This document shows positions 26,217 through 32,949 of a DNA stretch of 64,000 nt, piece after piece. Made by a program: the position numbers and the translations under genes. Source of the DNA: Kribbella aluminosa (lineage in GTDB: Bacteria > Actinomycetota > Actinomycetes > Propionibacteriales > Kribbellaceae); contig NZ_JAGINT010000001.1 in NCBI RefSeq assembly GCF_017876295.1, positions 2,790,001-2,854,000 of the forward strand. The letters run 5' to 3'. Every line of letters begins with the position of its first letter. Position 1 is the stretch's first letter. The notes under the pieces were generated by a model. It was not told the origin of the DNA. It made no database searches and worked only from the letters and a program-made list of their open reading frames with translations.

Positions 26217-27056
26217 TCAGGACGGGTAGACCCCGGGCCGATCGCCCGTTGTCGACGGTCGGCTCGGGTCGGTGATCCACTGCGACCACGACCCCGGAAA
26301 CAGCGCCACCTCGATCCCGAGCTGGGCCAGCGCGAGCACCGTCGTCGTCGCCGAGACCCCGCTCCCGCAGTACGCACCGATCTCCCGACCGTCGAGATAC
26401 GCCGAGTACAGGTCTCTGAGCGATTCGGCCTCCAGCAGCCTGCCATCGGCGAAGTTGCCGGAGCCGGGAACACTGTGCGCACCAGGGATGTGCCCGACGC
26501 GCGGCAGCTGCGGATCGCCGAGGTACGCCGCCGTACCGCGTGCATCGAGCAGATGCCCACTGACCGCGATCCGGGCCGCTTCCTCGGGGGAGAGCACCGG
26601 CAACGAGCCGGCGCGCACGACCACAGAGCCCTCGCCCGGCGTGGGAACCACGGTATCCAGCGCACCACCGATCTCCTCCCAGGCCTGCAGACCGCCTTCG
26701 AGATAGTGGGCCCCCGTGACACCGGCCCAGCGCAGCGTCCACCAGGCGCGCGTGGCGACCGCCGGGTTCTCCCGCGAATACACGACGACGGTGCTGTCGT
26801 GGTCCACCCCCCAGCCCCGAAGCCGCTCCTGCAACTCAGCGGGATCAGGCAGCGGGCCGTTGCCCGAGGCATCGGTACGGCGCCCGAACAGATCCCTCCC
26901 GAGCACCACGGCGTGCGCCCCTGGTACGTGGCCTTCCAGATACTCCGCGTCGGAGTCACGCCCGACCTCGAGCACGACGGTCTCCGCCCCGTCCCGCACC
27001 CGGGCCATGAGCTGCCCGGCCGAGATGACGACCGCCTGAGTGACCGCTACGCCCAT
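26217..27056 (-). CDS. Second rhodanese-type sulfurtransferase
   Basis: A 279-residue tandem-domain sulfurtransferase (EYLEGHVPGAHAVVLGRDLF in domain 1; VGHIPGAHSVPGSGN and catalytic EIGAYCGSGVSATTT in domain 2). It is only moderately similar to the 15333-16268 protein, so this is not a recent duplicate. ATG 27056 is chosen for the GAGGAG about seven bases upstream; a GTG at 27065 abuts that site. It converges on the transporter-LLM operon and its promoter region is packed with palindromes. Likely role: handling sulfane sulfur within the same pathway. Confidence 0.9.
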   Translation of the reverse strand: MGVAVTQAVVISAGQLMARVRDGAETVVLEVGRDSDAEYLEGHVPGAHAVVLGRDLFGRRTDASGNGPLPDPAELQERLRGWGVDHDSTVVVYSRENPAVATRAWWTLRWAGVTGAHYLEGGLQAWEEIGGALDTVVPTPGEGSVVVRAGSLPVLSPEEAARIAVSGHLLDARGTAAYLGDPQLPRVGHIPGAHSVPGSGNFADGRLLEAESLRDLYSAYLDGREIGAYCGSGVSATTTVLALAQLGIEVALFPGSWSQWITDPSRPSTTGDRPGVYPS

Positions 27057-27069
27057 CGGACTCACTCCT

Positions 27070-27140
27070 CGCTAGCTACGTGCTAGTTGATATGTAGCAA
27101 CACCACCATAGTAAGTAGCACCTAGCGCTAGCTATATATC
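27070..27140. promoter_or_regulatory. Palindrome-rich promoter of the second rhodanese gene
   Basis: The 120 bp between this rhodanese and the MerR-like gene are AT-rich and full of CTAG-containing repeats. CTAGCGCTAG at 27122-27131 is a perfect palindrome; around 27072-27086 is an imperfect one centred on TACGTG; TAGCAAC and TAGCACC recur as near-direct repeats at about 27095 and 27116. CTACGTG (27076-27082) and GCTATATA (27131-27138) are shared with 17150-17156 and 17282-17289. Likely regulator binding sites; the regulator is not identified. Confidence 0.5.
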
Positions 27141-27176
27141 GGACCGGATCGCGGACAGTGCAAACGCGGTCCTGGC

Positions 27177-27404
27177 TCAGGAGGCCAGGCGGGAGTCGTG
27201 CAGGCTTGCGGTGTCCTGCAGGTCGGCGATCGTGAAGCCGAGTGCCAGCAGTTCGCGGATGTGGCGCACCCGGGCCTCTGCCGCGGGTGGATAGCGCCGG
27301 TACCCGGTCGTTGTCCGGTCCGGGATCAGCAGTCCGCGCTCCTCGTAGTAACGCAGGGTCCGCGGCGTCGTACCCGTCCGCTCAGCCAGCTCACCGATCA
27401 GCAT
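27177..27404 (-). CDS. Short MerR-family regulator
   Basis: A 75-residue protein consisting only of the MerR winged HTH (MLIGELAERTGTTPRTLRYY; then RRYPPAAEARVRHIRELLAL). It lacks the long dimerisation helix and effector region, where family members run to about 110-150 residues. The ATG at 27404 has GGAGG seven bases upstream. It is either a C-terminally truncated gene or one of the naturally short MerR proteins. It lies 25 bp upstream-adjacent to the reductase gene's end, on the same strand as both neighbours. Confidence 0.7.
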   Translation of the reverse strand: MLIGELAERTGTTPRTLRYYEERGLLIPDRTTTGYRRYPPAAEARVRHIRELLALGFTIADLQDTASLHDSRLAS

Positions 27405-27429
27405 CCGCTCACCTCCGACAGGGACAACG

Positions 27430-28425
27430 TCACAGCCGTACGACGGTCTTCCCGACCCGGTTGCCGTTCGCCAGGTCGAGCAGGGCCTGTGGCGCGTTCC
27501 GCAGTCCGTCGACGATGGTCTCCGCCGGCCGGATGGCGCCCGCGGTGAGCCAGTCGCGAAGCAGCCGACGGTACTCTGGGGCAAGGTCCTGGTGCTCGCC
27601 GACGGTGAAGCCTTGCACGGTGATTCGCTTGGCCAGTAGTGGAAACGGGTCGATCCGCGGATCGGCCGAGTCACTCAACTGATGTTCGAGCGCGCCGCAC
27701 AGCACGATCCGCCCGTGCGGGTTCAGTACGTCGATCGCTGCCCGCAGGTGGCTGCCGCCGACGTTGTCGAAGTAGACGTCGATCCCGTCCGGGGCGGATG
27801 CGCGCAGCAGTTTGGCCACGGGTCCGTCGTGGTACTCGAACGCCGCGTCGTACCCGAGGTCGTCGATCAGCCTTCCGACCTTCTGCGCCGACCCGGTGCT
27901 TCCGATCACCCGTCCCGCTCCGAGGAGCTTCGCGATCTGGCCTGCCAGGCTGCCGATCGCTCCGGCCGCGCTGGAGATGTAGACCGTGTCGCCGGTCCGC
28001 AACGGTGCGAGCCGCAGGCCGGTGTACGCGACCAGTCCGGAGTGCAGGTGGATCGACGGCGACTCCGGACCTCGTTCGACGGGGCGGAACTGCGCGGCCG
28101 GCGCGACGGCGTACTCGCGCCAGCCGAGTTGGTGCAGGACGAGCTCACCGGCCGGCAGCGCCGGGTCGTGTGACTCGACGACCTCGCCGACGGCCGCGCC
28201 GTACATCGGCTCGCCGATCTCGTAGATCGGCATCGGGAGGCCGGGCAGCCCAGCGATCAGCATCAGCATCGCCGGATCCAAGGACAGGAACAGGTTGCGC
28301 ACCACGACCTCACCCGGCCCGGGCGAGGCCAGCCTGACCGGTGCGATCTCGAAGTCGTCGGCGGTGGGCAGTCCGCGGGGCCGGGTACGCAGGTGAGCGG
28401 CGAGTCCGGTGGGAGGAAGAGTCAT
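27430..28425 (-). CDS. Zinc-free medium-chain reductase (CurA/leukotriene B4 reductase type)
   Basis: A 331-residue NADP-dependent oxidoreductase. YISSAAGAIGSLAGQIAKLLG holds the AxxGxxG nucleotide-binding motif near residue 155, followed by VIGSTGS; PMYGAAVGEVVES and VQGFTVGEHQDL are typical of the CurA/PTGR group. Members reduce alpha,beta-unsaturated carbonyls such as alkenals and curcumin. The ATG is at 28423-28425. It ends 25 bp before the short MerR gene, which could share its transcript. Substrate unknown. Confidence 0.88.
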   Translation of the reverse strand: MTLPPTGLAAHLRTRPRGLPTADDFEIAPVRLASPGPGEVVVRNLFLSLDPAMLMLIAGLPGLPMPIYEIGEPMYGAAVGEVVESHDPALPAGELVLHQLGWREYAVAPAAQFRPVERGPESPSIHLHSGLVAYTGLRLAPLRTGDTVYISSAAGAIGSLAGQIAKLLGAGRVIGSTGSAQKVGRLIDDLGYDAAFEYHDGPVAKLLRASAPDGIDVYFDNVGGSHLRAAIDVLNPHGRIVLCGALEHQLSDSADPRIDPFPLLAKRITVQGFTVGEHQDLAPEYRRLLRDWLTAGAIRPAETIVDGLRNAPQALLDLANGNRVGKTVVRL

Positions 28426-28459
28426 GGCGCGACGCTAAACCTTGACGTGCGCGTGAAGG

Positions 28460-29220
28460 TCAACCGCGAGCCGCGGTCCAGGCGGTGTTCGGGGAGGTGC
28501 CGTTGAGGAGGTAGTCGCCGATCAGGAGGGACTTGTAGATGGCCGGGTTGTGCGACGAGACCATCCGGGCGTTGCGCCAGTGACGATCGAGCTGGCGGCT
28601 GGTGCTGGTGGCCGAGGCGCCGCCGACTTCGAACAGAGTGGTTGCTGCGCGCATCACCAGGTCGATGACCGTGAGCTGGGCTTGATAGGTGGCGACGTCG
28701 GCGGCGTCGACCAGGTCCGGGGTGAGTGTGCCGGCGCGCGCGGCGTCGGCCGCTTGGCCGGTGTGTTCGGCAGCGGCGAGTACGGCGGCGTCGGCGGTGA
28801 AGGACCAGGCCGACAGTTGGCCGATCACCTGCTGTACCAGCGGATCTTCGCGTGGTACCGGGTTCACGGCTGCGGCGTACGTCCGGGTTCGCGGCTGGAC
28901 GAATTCGACGGCGTCCCGGACGACGGCGCGCCCGATGCCCGCGAGGGTTGCCAGCAGCACCAGTTGGAAGAACGCCAGCAGGTGGCTCGGCCCGCGGTCG
29001 CGGAACTGGTAGACGTTCTCCGGCGCGATCTGCACATTCTCGAACACCGTCGTACCGCTGCCGGTCAGCCGCTGACCGAACCCGTCCCAGTCGTCGGACC
29101 GGCTCACCCCCGGCGTGTCCGCGCGGACGCTGACGGAGACGCGCTCGTCGGCACGGACGCCGCCGACCGAGATCCAGTCGGCGAAGAGGAGATCGGTGCC
29201 GACCTCGGTCCGTTCGCGAG
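28460..29220 (-). pseudogene. Acyl-CoA-dehydrogenase-like monooxygenase (DszC/SfnB type), 5'-truncated
   Basis: The product runs LLFADWISVGGV, DDWDGFGQRLTGSGTTVFEN, then a C-terminal helical domain ending KSLLIGDYLLNGTSPNTAW. These are the middle and last parts of the DszC/SfnB/NcnH flavin monooxygenase family, usually about 400 residues; roughly the first 150 residues, including most of the N-terminal helical domain, are missing. Upstream of about 29220 the homology stops at a junction with unrelated fragments. DszC/SfnB relatives desulfurise organosulfur compounds, which fits the neighbouring LLM locus. It is probably non-functional. Confidence 0.75.
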
Positions 29221-29223
29221 CAA

Positions 29224-29434
29224 GGTCGCCGCGGCGTTTGTGCATCGGGAAGCAGCGAACGCGCTGCTGGCACAAGCTCGTCAATCCCTGCGGGTGACGA
29301 TGGAGGGCATCGATCGCGTGGAGCAGGCCGGCGGCGCGCCCGTCAACGTTGCCGAGCTGGCGCGGAAGCTCTACACGGACCGAAGCAATCTCTACAAGTT
29401 GATGCCGTCGCGTCAGTCGCGCCGCCGTTCGTGA
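29224..29434 (+). pseudogene. Unidentified gene fragment
   Basis: An open stretch ending at 29434 reads HREAANALLAQARQ, then GAPVNVAELARKLYTDRSNL, which looks like real coding sequence with a helix-turn-helix-like tail. There is no proper start, and the stretch abuts the broken end of the acyl-CoA-dehydrogenase-like gene. I do not recognise the parent family. Confidence 0.3.
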
Positions 29435-29486
29435 CGTCGTACTGTCGCGTCGGTCCGTGATCTGTGCACCTGGTTCGAGAGCGACG

Positions 29487-29800
29487 GAACCGTCAGGCAG
29501 CCGACTACTCTCACCCGCAGCATCGCGTCGTCGTGACCGCGGCTCTTAGGGCTGCAGCGGCATGGCCGCTGCGTCGGGAGGAACCACGGGCGTGGCGCGA
29601 GGTCGCGCGGATGTGTGGCATGGTCATGCATGCGTACGGCCCGGGATCCGGTCCTGTGGCGCCGGCTGAGCTGGTGGCGGCCCTCCATCGGCCGCTCAGT
29701 GAGCTGTTACCGCAGGCCGACGAGCCCGGGGCGCTCGATGGTCTGGTGCTCCTCGATGCGGACGGCCGGCTCGGCAATGAGGCGTGGAGATCGCGAGCGA
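29487..29800 (+). pseudogene. Unidentified gene fragment
   Basis: Coding-like sequence (RMCGMVMHAYGPGSGPVAP, then AALHRPLSELLPQADEPGAL, then GLVLLDADGRLGNEA) without a credible start and fused out of context to the LacI fragment that follows. The parent gene is not recognised. It belongs to a run of truncated genes at 28460-30110. Confidence 0.3.
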
Positions 29801-29835
29801 CTACACGCAGGCTCTGTTCGATCGGGATGCGGATC

Positions 29836-30100
29836 CGTGATCCGCAACGGAGTACGCGTCCCCGAGGGCGTATCGGTCGCCGGGTTCGACGACGCCCCGA
29901 TCGCGCGGTTGTCGTCGGTCGACATGACAACCGTCCGCCAAGACCCCGAACTTCTCGGCGCCGCAGCCGTCGAGTCCGCCGTACCTTGCATCGAGAACCG
30001 CGACGACCGGCCACGCGAGACCGTGGTCGAGACCTCCTCGGTGGTCCGAAGCAGTACCACGGTTCCGGTTCGCCTCGTCGGCCGTCCGGCACGCACCGGG
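29836..30100 (+). pseudogene. LacI-family regulator, C-terminal fragment only
   Basis: GVRVPEGVSVAGFDDAPIAR followed by MTTVRQDPELLGAAAVE and a terminal SSVVRSSTTVPVRLVGR is the last ~85 residues of a LacI/GalR effector domain. The HTH and the rest of the effector domain are absent, and the reading frame runs past the normal stop into the convergent SDR gene. It is a deletion remnant and cannot bind DNA. Confidence 0.7.
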
Positions 30101-30111
30101 GGACCACGGGG

Positions 30112-30945
30112 TCAGATGGTTTCGCCTGCGTCGGCGAGGAGGGTGCTGCCGGTCATGATCATCGAGAGATCGCTCGCGGCGAAGAGCACTACTCGCGCGA
30201 TGTCGTCCGGAACGCCGAGGCGCCCGATCCGGCTGTGCTCCATCACGTCCGGCGGAGAGATCTCGATGCCGGCCGCAGCTGCCTGTTCCGTGGCGGCCTG
30301 CGCGGCGGCAAGATTGCCTTCGGTGGGAACGAAGCTCGGGGCCACGCCGAGCACCCTGACGCCCAGGGGCGCGAGGTCGACGGCGAGTGACTTGGTGAGC
30401 CCACGGGCGGCGTGTTTGGATGCCACGTACGCGGCCATTCCCGTGAAGGCGACCTTGAAGCCGGCCGTGGAGATGATGTTGACGATGACGCCGCCACGGC
30501 CGTCCACGGCCATCCGCCGCGCGGCCTCCCGGGACCCCAGGAACACGCCTCGGGCATTCACCGCGAACACCTGATCCCACATCTCGTCCGGCATCTGCAG
30601 AACCGGAGCGTTGGGGAACAGCCCGGCGTTGTTGACCCAGACGTCAAGGCCTCCGAGTTCGGCCAGAGCACGGTCGGCGACCTGAGCGACTGAGTCTGTG
30701 TCAGACACGTCAGCGCGCGCACCGAGCGCTTTGACGCCGAACCGAGCGGCGAGCTCCTCGGCCGCTGCGCCGGCAAGTTCCTCGTTCAGGTCCGCGATCA
30801 CGATGTCCGTGCCGGCTTCGGCGAGCCGAGCGGCGATCGCCTTTCCCAGACCCTGAGCGCCTCCAGTCACGACCGCACGGCGGCCCCGCAGGGAGATCAG
30901 CTCACTAAGGGGGATGTCGGAGACATCGGGGAATGGGAACGGCAC
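30112..30945 (-). CDS. SDR-family oxidoreductase
   Basis: A 277-residue classical SDR. TGGAQGLG is the cofactor-binding glycine motif near residue 27; VNNAGLFP, IISTAGF and YVASK give the Asn-Ser-Tyr-Lys catalytic set. FAASDLSMIMTGSTLLADAG replaces the usual C-terminal VDGG block. It diverges from the TetR-SDR pair across a palindromic operator at 30965-30991, so all three are probably one regulon. Likely substrates are hydroxy or keto lipids or steroids; not determinable. Confidence 0.9.
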   Translation of the reverse strand: MPFPFPDVSDIPLSELISLRGRRAVVTGGAQGLGKAIAARLAEAGTDIVIADLNEELAGAAAEELAARFGVKALGARADVSDTDSVAQVADRALAELGGLDVWVNNAGLFPNAPVLQMPDEMWDQVFAVNARGVFLGSREAARRMAVDGRGGVIVNIISTAGFKVAFTGMAAYVASKHAARGLTKSLAVDLAPLGVRVLGVAPSFVPTEGNLAAAQAATEQAAAAGIEISPPDVMEHSRIGRLGVPDDIARVVLFAASDLSMIMTGSTLLADAGETI

Positions 30946-30964
30946 CTTCGACCTCCACGTGGGT

Positions 30965-30991
30965 TATTATTGGCAGACTATGTCAATAATA
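30965..30991. promoter_or_regulatory. TetR-type operator palindrome
   Basis: TATTATTGGCA at 30965-30975 and TGTCAATAATA at 30981-30991 form an inverted repeat matching at 10 of 11 positions with a 5-bp spacer. It is centred in the divergent promoter between the SDR gene (start 30945) and the TetR gene (start 31021). It is conspicuously AT-rich in GC-rich surroundings. Confidence 0.75.
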
Positions 30992-31020
30992 CTCGTTCAG
31001 CAACCCAGTGCCGTGACGAC

Positions 31021-31614
31021 GTGAGCGTCACCGGTCGTGGGCGGGGGCGGCCGCCTGTCGCAGACGAAGGCGAGCTCCGTGCGCGCGCCATCGACGTGAT
31101 GCTCCGTCATGGCTACGAGAACGTCACCATGGCGCTGATCTCCGATGAGCTTGGTGTCAGTGTGCGCACGCTGCATCGCTACTTCCCGGCGAAGCCCGAC
31201 ATCGTCTGGGGTGGCATCGAGGGATCGCTCGAGGCGCTGCGAGCTGCCCTCGCGCAGGCTGACGAGCGGGCGCCGATCATCGAGGCGATCACCTCGGCCG
31301 TCGTCGCGGTCTTCGGTGAAGACGCCGATCAGCTCGCCGTGACGAGGGCAAGGATCCGGCTGATCGCGTCGACGCCCAAACTCGAGGCGACCCGCCCCGA
31401 TACCTATCGGCACTGGCGAGAGGAGACCGTCGCCTACATCGCGCGTCGCCTCGCGACGCCGGCTGACGGTGTCGTTCCGCGCGCCGTCGGTGCCGCCGTA
31501 CAGACCGCGATCATGGAGGCCCTCGCGTGGTGGGCCAGCCGCAGCGAATCGACCGCTCCGGTCGAGGCTGTTCGCCAAGCGCTGCAGGGAATTCGCCAGA
31601 TTGCTGATCCCTGA
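31021..31614 (+). CDS. TetR-family regulator
   Basis: A 197-residue regulator. The HTH is MALISDELGVSVRTLHRYFP at about residues 38-57, after a basic GRGRPP N-terminal arm, and the C-terminal half is helical. GTG 31021 is preferred; an in-frame TTG at 30970 falls inside the palindromic operator and would make an unlikely leader. It sits 16 bp before the second SDR gene on the same strand. It probably represses itself, the downstream SDR and the divergent SDR. Confidence 0.88.
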   Translation: MSVTGRGRGRPPVADEGELRARAIDVMLRHGYENVTMALISDELGVSVRTLHRYFPAKPDIVWGGIEGSLEALRAALAQADERAPIIEAITSAVVAVFGEDADQLAVTRARIRLIASTPKLEATRPDTYRHWREETVAYIARRLATPADGVVPRAVGAAVQTAIMEALAWWASRSESTAPVEAVRQALQGIRQIADP

Positions 31615-31630
31615 TACGAGGAGGAGCGCT

Positions 31631-32437
31631 GTGAAGATCAAGGACAAGGTCGTCGTCGTGACCGGCGGGGGCAACGGCATCGGTCGCGAGGTCGTGCTCT
31701 CGCTGCTGACCAAAGGCGCACGGGTGGCAGCGATCGACGTCAGTGAATTGGGTCTGAAGGAGACGTCCGATCTCGCCAACGCGGGCGACCGCCTCATCAC
31801 GTGCACGGTGAACATCACCGACCGCGCGGCGGTGCTGGGTCTGCCCGCCCGGATTCGGGAGCGGTTCACGCAGGTCGACGCGCTGGTGAATGTCGCCGGT
31901 ATCGTGCACGACTTCAAGCCGGTCGCCGCTCTCGACTTCGCGGCGATCGAGCGGGTCATGGCGGTCAACTTCTGGGGCACCGTCAACTTGGCGAAGGCAT
32001 TCTTGCCGCTCTTGGAGGTTCGCCCGGAGGCGTCGCTGGTGAACGTCGCGAGCATGGGCTCTCTGGTGCCCTTTCCCGGCCAGAGCGCCTATGGGGCCAG
32101 CAAGGCGGCGGTGAAGTTGTTCACCGAGGGGTTGATCGCAGAGCATCAGGGCACTTCGCTGAAGGTCAGCATCGTGTTCCCCGGCGGGATCGCGACCAGC
32201 ATCCTTGACAACTCGGGTGTCACCGGTCCGGCGATGAGCAGCGATGACGTCGCACCAGCCTCGGCTCGCCTCACCTCGCCGCGGGCGGCTGCCCGCCTGA
32301 TCGTCGGCGCCGTCGAGACTGGGAAGCCGCGGGTGTTGATCGGCAGCGATGCCAAGTTGCTCGATCGACTCAGCCGGCTGATGCCGGCCCGCGCCATCCC
32401 GATGATCGCGAAACGGATGCGAGACCTGGCCCGCTAG
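31631..32437 (+). CDS. SDR-family oxidoreductase
   Basis: A 268-residue SDR. TGGGNGIG at residues 11-18 binds the cofactor; VNVAGI replaces the usual NNAG; VASMGS and YGASK supply Ser, Tyr and Lys. PFPGQSAYGASKAAVKLF and a long hydrophobic-basic tail (LSRLMPARAIPMIAKRM) resemble acyl- or retinol-type SDRs. The GTG start follows GAGGAGCGCT, 16 bp after the TetR gene. A hairpin at 32436-32454 follows. Confidence 0.9.
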   Translation: MKIKDKVVVVTGGGNGIGREVVLSLLTKGARVAAIDVSELGLKETSDLANAGDRLITCTVNITDRAAVLGLPARIRERFTQVDALVNVAGIVHDFKPVAALDFAAIERVMAVNFWGTVNLAKAFLPLLEVRPEASLVNVASMGSLVPFPGQSAYGASKAAVKLFTEGLIAEHQGTSLKVSIVFPGGIATSILDNSGVTGPAMSSDDVAPASARLTSPRAAARLIVGAVETGKPRVLIGSDAKLLDRLSRLMPARAIPMIAKRMRDLAR

Positions 32438-32454
32438 TCCGCGTGGAGCGGACT
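32436..32454 (+). terminator. Hairpin after SDR gene
   Basis: AGTCCGC and GCGGACT form a 7-bp perfect stem with a 5-bp loop starting in the SDR stop codon. There is no strong T-run after it. It also marks the approximate left edge of the conjugative element. Confidence 0.45.
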
Positions 32455-32582
32455 TCATCCTCGCGGCCACTGCGACAGGCCTGGACAGTCCTACTGGCTT
32501 CCGGCGTCGCTGTATTGACCTGGAACGGATCGCCGCCTCTGCGTATCGTCGGATGCACGGAGGCCGCAACGGGGATGCGCGG

Positions 32583-32937
32583 TCAGCAGTCGCGGAGTTC
32601 CGGTGACTGGTTGAGGATCTGCGAGTGCGCGGAAGTGAACTCGCCGTACGTCTCGATGCCCAAGGCATCCGGCCGGAAGACCGCTACCCGATGGCAGTTC
32701 TGGAACGCCAGCGCGATGCCGAAGTGCCGCTCGAGGCTGCCGGATGGAGTTGCTGGCCAGCGCCCGCAGCAGTTGGCCGCGCTCGGTCTCCGAGGGTGGC
32801 GGCGTCTGGTTGTCAGCGAATTCGCGGCTGCTGCCATGCAGTTCGTCGGCGAGTTCGGCGATCCGGTGGTAGGCGTACGGCAGCGAGAGCCTTGCATCGT
32901 CGCTGATGAGGCTGGCGTCACCGCGGTCCACCAACAC
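32583..32937 (-). pseudogene. Small protein gene downstream of the relaxase, frameshifted
   Basis: It starts at GTG 32937, 12 bp after the relaxase stop, and reads LPYAYHRIAELADELHGSSR and SETERGQLLRALASNSI. Near 32735-32745 the frame shifts and the sequence continues as LERHFGIALAFQNCHRVAVF to a stop at 32583. Rejoined it is about 118 residues. I do not recognise the family; the tight spacing suggests it works with the relaxase, for example as an accessory or regulatory protein. Decay versus base-call error is undecided. Confidence 0.5.
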
Positions 32938-32949
32938 ACCGATCCACCA

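Noticed and set aside
30970..31020. TTG start extending the TetR gene upstream
   Set aside because: It falls inside the palindromic operator and lacks a ribosome binding site; GTG 31021 gives the normal N-terminal arm.
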